39,611 bases of DNA from Geodermatophilus sp. YIM 151500 (GTDB lineage Bacteria; Actinomycetota; Actinomycetes; Mycobacteriales; Geodermatophilaceae). The stretch covers positions 80,357-119,967 of the forward strand of contig NZ_JAOVZT010000007.1 of assembly GCF_025716945.1 (NCBI RefSeq), in the 5' to 3' direction. The position numbers were made by a program, and so were the translations under genes. The first letter of the stretch is position 1; the number at the start of each line of letters is the position of its first letter. Positions 16,225 to 22,970 of the stretch are shown piece after piece. The notes below the pieces were generated by a model that saw only the letters and a list, made by a program, of their open reading frames with translations, was not told the DNA's origin and ran no database searches.

Positions 16225-16256
16225 GTGCTAGCTCCCGTGCTTGCAGGAGCTAGCAC
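16225..16256. promoter_or_regulatory. Operator of the xre-hbhA operon
   Basis: A perfect 11-bp inverted repeat GTGCTAGCTCC / GGAGCTAGCAC with a 10-nt spacer. The spacer holds a third half-site-like GTGCTTGC at 16237-16244. The right side overlaps the probable -35 TTGCAG (16241-16246), so binding would repress. Autoregulation by the adjacent XRE protein is the simplest reading. Confidence 0.65.
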
Positions 16257-16264
16257 CCCGGGGT

Positions 16265-16270
16265 TACCGT
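16265..16270 (+). promoter_or_regulatory. Probable -10 of the xre-hbhA operon
   Basis: TACCGT is 18 nt downstream of TTGCAG and 7 nt before GTG 16278, which predicts a leaderless transcript. Confidence 0.6.
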
Positions 16271-16277
16271 GGATGGC

Positions 16278-16802
16278 GTGCACAAGCCGGGAGACTTCGT
16301 CCGTGAGCAGGTGACCGCCGCACGCGAACGCGTCGACCGCGTCGCCGGCAGCGTGGCCGGGACGGTGGCGGGAACGGTGGCCGAGTCGACCGCGGTGACC
16401 TCCTCGGTCGGCGACTTCATCCGCCAGCAGCGCAACGCCGCTCGCGTGTCGCTGCGCGAGCTGGCTCGCGCAGCGGGAGTCAGCAACCCCTACCTCTCGC
16501 AGGTCGAGCGCGGCCTGCGCAAGCCGTCGGCGGAGATCCTGGCCGCCATCGCCCGCGGGCTGTCCATCTCGGCCGAGACCCTGTACGAGCACGCGGGCAT
16601 CCTCGACCGCCGCGCGGGCACCGCGGACACGGTCGCGGCCATCCGCGCCGACACCGCGCTGTCCGAGCGGCACAAGGCCGTCCTGCTCGAGCTCTACGAG
16701 ACCTACGTGCGCGAGCACCGCGCCGCCGCACCGCCCCCGCCCCCGACCCCGGCCTCGCCGCAGGCCGTCCCCGACGTCCCCTCCACGAAGGAGTCCGCAT
16801 GA
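16278..16802 (+). CDS. XRE family helix-turn-helix regulator
   Basis: A 174-residue DNA-binding protein resembling Rv0474. The HTH (about 45-105) contains S-L-R-E-L-A-R-A-A-G-V-S-N-P-Y-L-S-Q-V-E-R-G, followed by K-P-S-A-E-I-L-A-A-I-A. The C-terminal tail is Pro/Ala-rich. The N-terminal 40 residues are an addition: GDFVREQ at 5-11 repeats GDFIRQQ at 45-51 with AAR in register after both, so helix 1 seems to have been duplicated. GTG 16278 was chosen from the leaderless -10; an in-frame GTG at 16269 overlaps that element. The stop overlaps the hbhA-like start as ATGA. The upstream operator suggests autorepression. Confidence 0.85.
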   Translation: MHKPGDFVREQVTAARERVDRVAGSVAGTVAGTVAESTAVTSSVGDFIRQQRNAARVSLRELARAAGVSNPYLSQVERGLRKPSAEILAAIARGLSISAETLYEHAGILDRRAGTADTVAAIRADTALSERHKAVLLELYETYVREHRAAAPPPPPTPASPQAVPDVPSTKESA

Positions 16803-17563
16803 CCGCCACCCAGACCGCCAGGCACCACGGCGAGACCGTGGTGACCTCCGGCCGCACCGTCGCCGGGCAGGTCGCCGAGACCTCGAAGACCTCGCTGCTC
16901 GCCACGGTCGGCGCGGGTGACCTCGCCGTCCGCACCACCGCGGAACTGCTCGGTTCGCTCCGCGCCCGCGCCGAGGCACTGCCCGGTGAGGTCCAGGTGC
17001 AGGCCGACCTGGCCGCCAAGGAGGCGCGCGACCGCGCGGCCGCGGCTCGCGCCGCGGCGCACCAGGTGGCCGGCGCCGTCCGCCCCCAGGCGCTGGTCGG
17101 CGCGGTCACCGGCCTCGTCGGCACCGCACGCACCCAGGTCGAGGCGCTGGCCGAGCGCGGCGCCGGCGTCATCGGCGAGCTGCGCCGGGCCCCCGGCTTC
17201 CGCCGCATCGTGCGCCGCACCGAGCAGGTCGTCGACGGCGTCGAGGGCGCCGTCGAGACCACTCTCGAGGAGACCGCCGAGGTCGTCGGCGAGGCGTCCG
17301 ACGAGGTGACCTCGCTGGCGCAGAAGACCGCCGCCAAGACGGCGAAGGCCACCGAGGCCGCCGAGAGCAGGACCCGCTCGGCCGCCGAGTCGACCAAGGC
17401 CACCGTCCGGGAGGCCGGCGCGCCGGCTCCGGCCCGGCGGGCGCGCACGAGCACCCCGGCGGCCAGGAAGGCCCCGGCAGGGACCACGTCGGCCCGCGTG
17501 ACCCGCGCCCGCACCGCGAAGCGGACCGACCCCACCACGGTGCCGGCCAAGAAGACCGACTGA
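16799..17563 (+). CDS. hbhA: HbhA-like heparin-binding hemagglutinin homologue
   Basis: A 254-residue, helix-rich protein. The S-L-L-A-T-V-G-A-G-D-L-A-V-R-T segment near residue 31 matches the start of the mycobacterial HbhA coiled coil (L-L-A-A-L-G-A-A-D-L-A). A long Ala/Glu/Arg coiled coil follows, and residues from about 180 form a basic Ala/Thr/Lys/Arg tail. In mycobacteria HbhA is a surface adhesin that also binds lipids; here the tail has more Arg and Thr than the Lys-Pro-Ala repeats of HbhA. The gene order with XRE upstream and DUF2516 downstream equals Rv0474-Rv0476, which supports the assignment despite low complexity. Confidence 0.75.
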   Translation: MTATQTARHHGETVVTSGRTVAGQVAETSKTSLLATVGAGDLAVRTTAELLGSLRARAEALPGEVQVQADLAAKEARDRAAAARAAAHQVAGAVRPQALVGAVTGLVGTARTQVEALAERGAGVIGELRRAPGFRRIVRRTEQVVDGVEGAVETTLEETAEVVGEASDEVTSLAQKTAAKTAKATEAAESRTRSAAESTKATVREAGAPAPARRARTSTPAARKAPAGTTSARVTRARTAKRTDPTTVPAKKTD

Positions 17564-17578
17564 CCCGGTCAGCGCACG

Positions 17579-17618
17579 ACGCGGGCCCCGGGGCGGATCT
17601 CCGCCCCGGGGCCCGCGT
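17579..17618. terminator. 18-bp perfect-stem terminator after hbhA
   Basis: Arms 17579-17596 and 17601-17618 are fully complementary around the loop ATCT. It is the strongest hairpin in the window and cuts the DUF2516 gene off from the xre-hbhA transcript. Confidence 0.85.
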
Positions 17619-17696
17619 GCCGTCCGCCGCCGGCCTCGCCGCACCCGGGCGGGGGAGCGGACCGCGTGGAGGCCCGATCGGGAGCCCCTCGGCGAG

Positions 17697-17702
17697 TACC
17701 GT
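17697..17702 (+). promoter_or_regulatory. Probable -10 of the DUF2516 gene
   Basis: TACCGT lies 6 nt before ATG 17709, another leaderless arrangement. Confidence 0.5.
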
Positions 17703-17708
17703 GACGAC

Positions 17709-17999
17709 ATGGCCGCGTTCGACGGGTTCCTGCTCCTCCTGCTGCAGTTCGCCACGCTCGGACTCGCCGCGTGGGCACTCGTCGACGCGCTCATCCGCCC
17801 CGCCTCGGCCTACGTCGCCGCGGGGAAGCTGACCAAGCCGGCCTGGGGTGCCATCACCGGCCTGGCCCTCGTGCTGGCCTGGCTCACCCCGCCGCTGAGC
17901 TTCTTCTGGCTGCCGGCGGTGATCGGCGCGGTGGTCTACCTGGTCGACGTCCGCCCCGCCGTCCGCGGACTGCAGCGCGGCGGCAACAGCCCCTGGTGA
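17709..17999 (+). CDS. DUF2516 family membrane protein
   Basis: A 96-residue protein with about three transmembrane helices (residues 5-27, 42-58 and 62-80), resembling Rv0476. The function is unknown; its conserved place next to hbhA suggests a cell-envelope role. The start is set by the -10 at 17697 and by the absence of any ribosome-binding site. It has its own promoter because of the strong terminator upstream. Confidence 0.8.
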   Translation: MAAFDGFLLLLLQFATLGLAAWALVDALIRPASAYVAAGKLTKPAWGAITGLALVLAWLTPPLSFFWLPAVIGAVVYLVDVRPAVRGLQRGGNSPW

Positions 18000-18039
18000 G
18001 CCCCTGGTGACCAGCGGCCCCTGGTGAGCGGGCGGCCGG

Positions 18040-18243
18040 TCAGTAGCCGTCGTCGGCGGGGATGAGCACCCACAGCAGCAGGTAGGCCACGAACTGCGGC
18101 CCCGGCAGGATGCAGGAGACCACGAAGGCGACCCGCAGGGCGGTGGGCGACAGTCCGTAGCGTCGCGCGATCCCGGCGCAGACGCCGGCGATCACCCGGT
18201 TCCGGGTGTCCCGGCGCAGCCGCCGGGGGACGGGTGCGGTCAT
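18040..18243 (-). CDS. PspC domain protein
   Basis: A 67-residue protein containing little more than a PspC domain: R-V-I-A-G-V-C-A-G-I-A-R-R-Y-G followed by a hydrophobic span and L-L-L-W-V-L-I-P. PspC proteins sense or stabilise the membrane under stress. ATG 18243 lies 6 nt after CAGGAT (18255-18250, minus strand). The macrodomain gene starts only 52 bp away in the other direction. Confidence 0.82.
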   Translation of the reverse strand: MTAPVPRRLRRDTRNRVIAGVCAGIARRYGLSPTALRVAFVVSCILPGPQFVAYLLLWVLIPADDGY

Positions 18244-18249
18244 GGGCCG

Positions 18250-18255
18250 ATCCTG
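18250..18255 (-). promoter_or_regulatory. Probable -10 of the PspC gene
   Basis: CAGGAT on the minus strand, 6 nt before ATG 18243. Confidence 0.45.
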
Positions 18256-18282
18256 GCACCGGTTCCCGGCCGGGAGGCTGGC

Positions 18283-18288
18283 TACCGT
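18283..18288 (+). promoter_or_regulatory. Probable -10 of the macrodomain gene
   Basis: TACCGT, 7 nt before GTG 18296; it decides the start codon of a gene whose reading frame stays open further upstream. Confidence 0.5.
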
Positions 18289-18295
18289 CTGCCCC

Positions 18296-18811
18296 GTGGA
18301 ACTGGTGGCGGTGCGCGGCGACATCACCGAGGCCGACGTCGACGTCGTGGTGAACGCGGCCAATCCGGGCCTGCTGGGCGGCGGCGGTGTCGACGGCGCC
18401 ATCCACGCGGCTGGCGGGCCGGCGATCCTCGAGGAGTGCCGGGCGGTCAAGGCCCGGCTGCCCGGGGGGCTGCTGCCCCGCGGGCAGGCGGTGGCGACGA
18501 CGGCGGGCCGGCTGCCGGCCCGATGGGTCGTGCACACCGCGGGACCGGTCTGGTCGGCCGGTGAGGACCGATCGGCCACGCTGCGGTCCTGCTACACCGA
18601 GAGCCTGCGCGAGGCCGACCGGCTGGGCGCGCGCACCGTGGCCTTCCCGGCGATCTCGGCCGGCATCTACGGCTGGCCGCTCGACGACGCCGCCCGGCAG
18701 GCGGTGGCCGGCGTCCGGGCGGCCGGCCCGCTCGAGCACGTGCGGCACGTCCGCTTCGTGCTCTTCGACGACCGGGCGCTGGCCGCCTTCGAGGCGGCGC
18801 TGGCCGGGTGA
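18296..18811 (+). CDS. Macrodomain protein, probable O-acetyl-ADP-ribose deacetylase
   Basis: A 171-residue single macrodomain. V-N-A-A-N-P-G-L-L-G-G-G-G-V-D-G-A-I-H is the ADP-ribose-binding signature of MacroD/YmdB enzymes, and A-F-P-A-I-S-A-G-I-Y-G-W-P is the phosphate-binding loop. The expected reaction is hydrolysis of O-acetyl-ADP-ribose or removal of mono-ADP-ribose from proteins. No ADP-ribosyltransferase or sirtuin gene is in the window. The gene ends 22 bp before the convergent methyltransferase-fold gene, with no hairpin between them. Confidence 0.9.
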   Translation: MELVAVRGDITEADVDVVVNAANPGLLGGGGVDGAIHAAGGPAILEECRAVKARLPGGLLPRGQAVATTAGRLPARWVVHTAGPVWSAGEDRSATLRSCYTESLREADRLGARTVAFPAISAGIYGWPLDDAARQAVAGVRAAGPLEHVRHVRFVLFDDRALAAFEAALAG

Positions 18812-18833
18812 GCCGGGAGCGCTCGTCCCGCCG

Positions 18834-19682
18834 TCAGCCGGTGGCGAAGACCCCGGCGGGCGGCTCGGGGGAGTCGACCGCGCCGGCGTCGCGCACGGGC
18901 ACGGCGCCCGCCGCGAACCGGTCGAGGTCGGCGCCGGCGACCACCCGCGCGGGCATCGGGTCGGCCGCGCAGCGCCGGGTGAGGGCGGCGACCGGCAGCT
19001 CGCCGTCGGTGCAGACGGCGACCAGGTTGCCGAACCGCCGTCCGCGCAGGATGCCGGGCTCGGCCAGCAGGGCGACGTGCCGGAAGGCGGTGCGGAGGGT
19101 GGCGGCCTGGCCGCGCGCGAAGCGCAGCGGTGGGCCGTCGGCCACGTTGACCGCGTAGGTCCCGCCGGGGCGCAGCACCCGCCGGACGTCGGCGGCGAAC
19201 TCGATCGTCGTGAGGTGCGCGGGGGTGCGGGCGCCGGCGAACACGTCGCACACCACGACGTCGGCGCTGGCGTCCGGCCGGGCGGCGAGGCCGGCACGGG
19301 CGTCGTCCGCGCGCACCCGCACCCGCGCGCTCCGCGGCAGCGGCAGACGGTCGCGGACCAGCTCGGTCAGCGACGGGTCGATCTCGACCACCCGCTGCCG
19401 GGAGCCGGGCCGGGTGACCGCGACGTAACGGGCCAGGGTCAGCGCGCCGCCGCCGAGGTGCAGCACGTCGAGCGGCGCACCCTCCTCGCCGGCCAGGTCG
19501 AGCACGTGCCCCAGCCGGCGCACGTACTCGAACTCCAGGTGCGTCGGGTCGTCGAGGTCGACGTGCGACTGCGGGGTGTCGCCGACCAGCAGCACCCACG
19601 ATCCCGGGCGGTCGGCGTCGGCCAGCAGTTCAGCCGTTCCGCGGACGCCGGGCGCCGGCCCGGGCGGGTGTTCAGCGTCCAC
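18834..19682 (-). CDS. Spermidine synthase-like methyltransferase-fold protein
   Basis: A 282-residue protein. Q-S-H-V-D-L-D-D-P-T-H-L-E-F-E-Y and V-L-H-L-G-G-G-A-L-T-L-A-R are the aminopropyltransferase (SpeE-like) entry and nucleotide-binding loop, followed by V-V-E-I-D-P and D-A-R-A-G-L. Many actinobacterial proteins of this type lack polyamine activity and are simply annotated as fused or spermidine synthase-like, so the substrate is uncertain. The GTG at 19682 overlaps the end of the upstream MDMPI gene by 11 nt, so they form one operon. Confidence 0.75.
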   Translation of the reverse strand: MDAEHPPGPAPGVRGTAELLADADRPGSWVLLVGDTPQSHVDLDDPTHLEFEYVRRLGHVLDLAGEEGAPLDVLHLGGGALTLARYVAVTRPGSRQRVVEIDPSLTELVRDRLPLPRSARVRVRADDARAGLAARPDASADVVVCDVFAGARTPAHLTTIEFAADVRRVLRPGGTYAVNVADGPPLRFARGQAATLRTAFRHVALLAEPGILRGRRFGNLVAVCTDGELPVAALTRRCAADPMPARVVAGADLDRFAAGAVPVRDAGAVDSPEPPAGVFATG

Positions 19683-20454
19683 GCAGCAGCGCCTCCGCGG
19701 CGGGGTCGCCGGAGACGTCGACCCGCGCCGGCCGCCCCCACAGCCGCAGGAGCAGGTCGGTCGCCCCGCCCTCCAGGACGGCGTCCACGGGGCCGTCGCC
19801 CCCGCCGGTGATCACCACCGTGCCGGGTTCACCGGGTGCCAACCGCACCGTCCAGGAGCGGCCGGTGTCCCGGCTGACGACGCGGACCGTCGCGTCGGCG
19901 GTGGTGAACGGCGCGGTGTGCACCCACCGGGCGAGCACGGTGGTGAGCAGCTCGTCGACGCCGTCGTCGGCCAGCTGGGGGTGGACCGGGGTGAGCGGGA
20001 CGCCGGCGGTGGCCTCCAGGTCCATCCGGTGGACGGCGAGCTCGTGCGCCTGCCGGCGGGCCCAGTCGGCGGCTACCCGGCCGGCGGCCGGGCTCATGTG
20101 CCAGGCCGGGGAGTCGGCCGGGACCTCCCGCAGCGCCTGCACCAGCTCGGCCAGCCCCTCGGCGTACCAGCCGAGCAGCCCCTGCGCCGGGGGAGCGGGG
20201 CGCGTCTCCGGGGGCGGCGGCGTCACCACGCCGGCGCGCAGGATGTGCGTCGACCAGCGGTGGATGCCGGCGAGGTGGCCCACCAGGTCGCGGGCCGTCC
20301 ACACCGGGATCCAGGGGACCGGGCTGTCCAGCGTCGCGCCCGAGGGCGCCGTACCCGCGTCGAGCTCCGCGGCGAGGACACCGAACCGCTCGCCCTCCTC
20401 GACCACGGCCTGGATGCACCGCTGCCGTCGCGACTCGTCCAGCACGGTCGACAT
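19672..20454 (-). CDS. Maleylpyruvate isomerase family (MDMPI/DinB-fold) protein
   Basis: A 260-residue protein. V-W-T-A-R-D-L-V-G-H-L-A-G-I-H-R-W supplies the first metal-binding histidine and W-A-R-R-Q-A-H-E-L-A-V-H-R-M-D the second pair, as in mycothiol-dependent maleylpyruvate isomerase proteins. A C-terminal MDMPI-C-like domain (about 170-260) includes V-L-E-G-G-A-T-D-L-L-L-R-L-W-G-R. Relatives catalyse mycothiol- or DinB-type thiol reactions. A mycothiol synthesis gene (mshA) is 2.5 kb away, which agrees with a mycothiol-using enzyme, though specificity is unknown. The start is ATG 20454. Confidence 0.78.
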   Translation of the reverse strand: MSTVLDESRRQRCIQAVVEEGERFGVLAAELDAGTAPSGATLDSPVPWIPVWTARDLVGHLAGIHRWSTHILRAGVVTPPPPETRPAPPAQGLLGWYAEGLAELVQALREVPADSPAWHMSPAAGRVAADWARRQAHELAVHRMDLEATAGVPLTPVHPQLADDGVDELLTTVLARWVHTAPFTTADATVRVVSRDTGRSWTVRLAPGEPGTVVITGGGDGPVDAVLEGGATDLLLRLWGRPARVDVSGDPAAEALLRGR

Positions 20455-20525
20455 CGTGCCCGACGGGGGCCGGCGGGGCCGTCCGGTCCCGTGCACGCCG
20501 GACCGGGCGGCGGACGGCGGCCCGG

Positions 20526-21395
20526 TCAGGCCGGGGCGACCGCCGACCAGCGCACCGTGATCTCGCCGTCCCGCCACCGCCGGGCCGGCCCGACGACCGG
20601 CCAGCCCTGCTCGGCGAGCGCGCCGACCGCGGCCGCCCAGCGCTGCCGCGGCCCGAAGGCCGACAGGCCGGCGGCCGCCGCCCACGCCGCGTCGAAGGCC
20701 CGCAGGAAGTCGTGCACCGGCTCGCCGGGCACGTTGCGGTGGATGAGCGCCTTGGGCAGCCGCTCGGCGAGGTCGGACGGCGCGTCGAGTCCGGACACCC
20801 GCGTGGAGATCGTGAGCGTCAGCGGCCCGTCCCGGTCGAGGGCGACCCAGGCGGCCCGGCGTCCCCACTCGTCGCAGGTGCCCTCGACCAGCAGCCCGCC
20901 GGGCGCGAGCGCGGCGCGCATGGTCCCTTCCGCTCGCGCGGCCGACGCCTCGTCGTACTGCCGCAGCACGTTGAAGGCCCGCACGAGCACCGGCCGCAGC
21001 CCGGCCAGCTCGAAGCCGCCGACGCGGAAGTCGACCCGCGGGGGATCGCGCTCGGCGGCCACGGCCTCGACCCGTGCCGGGTCGATCTCCAGACCCACCA
21101 CCTCGAGCCCGGGGACCCGGGCGCCGAGCCGGTCGGCGAGCTCCAGCGTGGTGACCGCCGAGGAGCCGTAGCCGAGGTCGACGACGAGCGGGTGGGCGGC
21201 GTCACGCAGGCGGGGCAGTTGCGTCGCCAGCAGCCAGCGGTCCACGCGGCGCAGCCGGTTCGCGTTCGTCGTGCCACGCGTGGGCAGGCCCAGCGCCCGC
21301 GCCCGGCCCGCGGCCAGCCGGGGCGCCCGACGGCGTCCCGGACCGGACGGGTCGAGCGTGGCACGCTGCTTGTGCTCGCTGCCCGGGCCGCTCAC
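20526..21395 (-). CDS. Class I SAM-dependent methyltransferase
   Basis: A 289-residue protein. V-V-D-L-G-Y-G-S-S-A-V-T-T-L-E is the SAM-binding motif I, and V-G-L-E-I-D-P-A-R-V is motif II. The basic N-terminus (about 60 residues) with R-G-T-T-N-A-N-R-L-R-R-V-D-R-W might contact nucleic acid, but the substrate is unknown. The start at GTG 21395 lies 8 nt after TACCCT on the minus strand, slightly longer than the spacing at other leaderless genes here. It is divergent from murB, 64 bp apart, and heads the minus-strand group running to 18834. Confidence 0.75.
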   Translation of the reverse strand: MSGPGSEHKQRATLDPSGPGRRRAPRLAAGRARALGLPTRGTTNANRLRRVDRWLLATQLPRLRDAAHPLVVDLGYGSSAVTTLELADRLGARVPGLEVVGLEIDPARVEAVAAERDPPRVDFRVGGFELAGLRPVLVRAFNVLRQYDEASAARAEGTMRAALAPGGLLVEGTCDEWGRRAAWVALDRDGPLTLTISTRVSGLDAPSDLAERLPKALIHRNVPGEPVHDFLRAFDAAWAAAAGLSAFGPRQRWAAAVGALAEQGWPVVGPARRWRDGEITVRWSAVAPA

Positions 21396-21447
21396 CGGTC
21401 CGGAGGGTAGTCGCCCCGGGTCGCCCGGCGGTCCGGCGCCGCGCGGT

Positions 21448-21453
21448 TAGCGT
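21448..21453 (+). promoter_or_regulatory. Probable -10 of murB
   Basis: TAGCGT lies 6 nt before GTG 21460; no ribosome-binding site is present. Confidence 0.55.
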
Positions 21454-21459
21454 GGCTGC

Positions 21460-22467
21460 GTGCACGTGCGACGCGATGCCCGGCTGGCCGAGCTCACCAC
21501 GCTGGCCGTCGGCGGCCCGATCGACCGGCTCGTCGAGGTCACCGACGCCGCGGAGCTCGTCTCCGCCGTCCGCGAGGCCGACGAGGCCGGGCGGCCGCTG
21601 CTGGTGCTGGGCGGCGGCTCCAACGTGGTCGCCCCGGACGACGGCTGGCCCGGCGACGTGGTGGCCGTGCGCACCCGCGGAGTCGACCGCTCCGCCGACC
21701 GGCTGCGGGTGGCGGCGGGTGAGGACTGGGACACCCTGGTCGCGCGCACCGTCGAGGAGGGGCTGGCCGGGATGGAGGCCCTGGCCGGCATCCCCGGGTC
21801 GACCGGCGCCACGCCGGTGCAGAACGTGGGCGCCTACGGCCAGGAGGTGGCGCAGACGATCACCGCCGTCCGGGTCTGGGACCGCGCGGAGAAGGTCGAG
21901 CGCACCCTGCCGCCCGCCGAGTGCGGGTTCGACTACCGCGACAGCCGGCTCAAGCGCGAGCCGGGCCGGTTCGTCGTCCTCGACGTCACCTTCCTGCTGC
22001 ACCCGAGCCCGGTCTCCCGCCCGGTCACCTACGCCGAGCTGGCGCGGCGGCTGGGCATCGAGGTGGGCGGCACCGCGCCGCTGACCGACGTCCGGGCCGC
22101 GGTGCTCGAGCTCCGCCGGGGGAAGGGGATGGTGCTCGACCCCGGCGACCCCGACAGCCGGAGCGCCGGGTCGTTCTTCACCAACCCGATCGTGCCGTCC
22201 GACCGGGCCGTGACGGGCTGCCCGACCTGGCCGGCCGGGGACGGGCTGGTCAAGCTCAGCGCCGCCTGGCTGGTTCAGCACGCGGGCTTCGGCCGCGGCA
22301 CCCGCGAGGGGCGGGTCGGCACGTCGAGCAAGCACAGCCTGGCGCTGACCACCGAACCAGGGGCGTCGGCGACCGAGCTGCTCGCCTTCGCCGACCGGGT
22401 GGCCGCGGCCGTCCAGGAGCGCTTCGGGGTGACCCTCACCCGCGAACCCACCGCGGTCGCGCCGTGA
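21460..22467 (+). CDS. murB: UDP-N-acetylenolpyruvoylglucosamine reductase MurB
   Basis: A 335-residue FAD enzyme that reduces UDP-GlcNAc-enolpyruvate with NADPH to UDP-MurNAc, the second committed step of peptidoglycan precursor synthesis. FAD-binding segments L-G-G-G-S-N-V-V (about 47-54) and G-I-P-G-S-T-G-A-T-P-V-Q-N-V-G-A-Y-G are clear, Y-R-D-S-R-L-K follows, and the C-terminal domain has the catalytic serine region S-A-G-S-F-F-T-N-P. The leaderless GTG start is supported by the -10 at 21448. It is followed by the repeat-rich intergenic region at 22489-22614. Confidence 0.95.
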   Translation: MHVRRDARLAELTTLAVGGPIDRLVEVTDAAELVSAVREADEAGRPLLVLGGGSNVVAPDDGWPGDVVAVRTRGVDRSADRLRVAAGEDWDTLVARTVEEGLAGMEALAGIPGSTGATPVQNVGAYGQEVAQTITAVRVWDRAEKVERTLPPAECGFDYRDSRLKREPGRFVVLDVTFLLHPSPVSRPVTYAELARRLGIEVGGTAPLTDVRAAVLELRRGKGMVLDPGDPDSRSAGSFFTNPIVPSDRAVTGCPTWPAGDGLVKLSAAWLVQHAGFGRGTREGRVGTSSKHSLALTTEPGASATELLAFADRVAAAVQERFGVTLTREPTAVAP

Positions 22468-22488
22468 CACTGTCGCCCTACCGGGCTC

Positions 22489-22614
22489 CGACCGCGGCCG
22501 GGCGCCGTCCCCCGTCACGCTGAGCCGCTTCCGCCGCTCCTCGGGGGACCCTCCGGGCCCCCGCTCGTCCCGGCGACGACCGCGGCCAGGCGCCGTCCCC
22601 CGTCACGCTGAGCC
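22489..22614. repeat. Direct-repeat pair flanking a hairpin core, downstream of murB
   Basis: A 38-nt sequence at 22489-22526 recurs at 22577-22614 with one mismatch (22500 G, 22588 A), a period of 88 nt. Between the copies lies the 32-nt core at 22538-22569 that is also present at the right end of the window. The arrangement is repeat A - core - repeat A. Confidence 0.85.
22538..22569. terminator. Hairpin core shared with 39502-39533
   Basis: A 32-nt stretch identical to 39502-39533. It folds with CGGGGG pairing CCCCCG and an inner CCC/GGG separated by a bulged A, leaving a 3-nt loop TCC. It lies after murB and is a probable terminator that also behaves as a dispersed intergenic repeat. Confidence 0.6.
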
Positions 22615-22970
22615 CGGCCCCGGACGTCGGCACGTCGACCCCGGTCGAGAGCGCCGACGGCCGCCGCCGACGTGGGATCGGTCACGTCCGCCGGCGCGGT
22701 GCCACCTCCTCGGGGCGGTCGGCCGGTGCTGCGGCCCCGTCCTCAGGACGACGTCGGACCGCCCCGCAGCCAGGCATCGCGCGGGTTGCCGCCCGGGTTC
22801 CGTCGGACGCGCGGGGGACGACGGCGGCCCGGCCGGTGCCGGGAGCGGCCGGCGTACGGCGGCGGGGATGCGGGTCCGGACATGTGGCGCTCCTGGCGCT
22901 GTTGCACCATGGACATCCGACAGGGGTGCCTCCGGGCCCCGGCAGCGCAGCAGGGCGGGAGGTCGCAGGG
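22615..22970. other. 356-bp non-coding stretch before mshA
   Basis: Open readings through it have no coding character. TTGCAC at 22902 resembles a -35 but no matching -10 was found, and no SigR-type GGAAT/GTT pair is present. It presumably carries the mshA promoter. Confidence 0.4.

Noticed and set aside
22836-22970. Extended MshA N-terminus from GTG 22836 or 22926
   Set aside because: The best ribosome-binding site and the conserved N-terminus support GTG 22971; the longer form cannot be wholly excluded.
22861-22970. SigR/SigH-type promoter for the mycothiol gene
   Set aside because: No GGAAT and GTT pair at the required 16-19 nt spacing was found.
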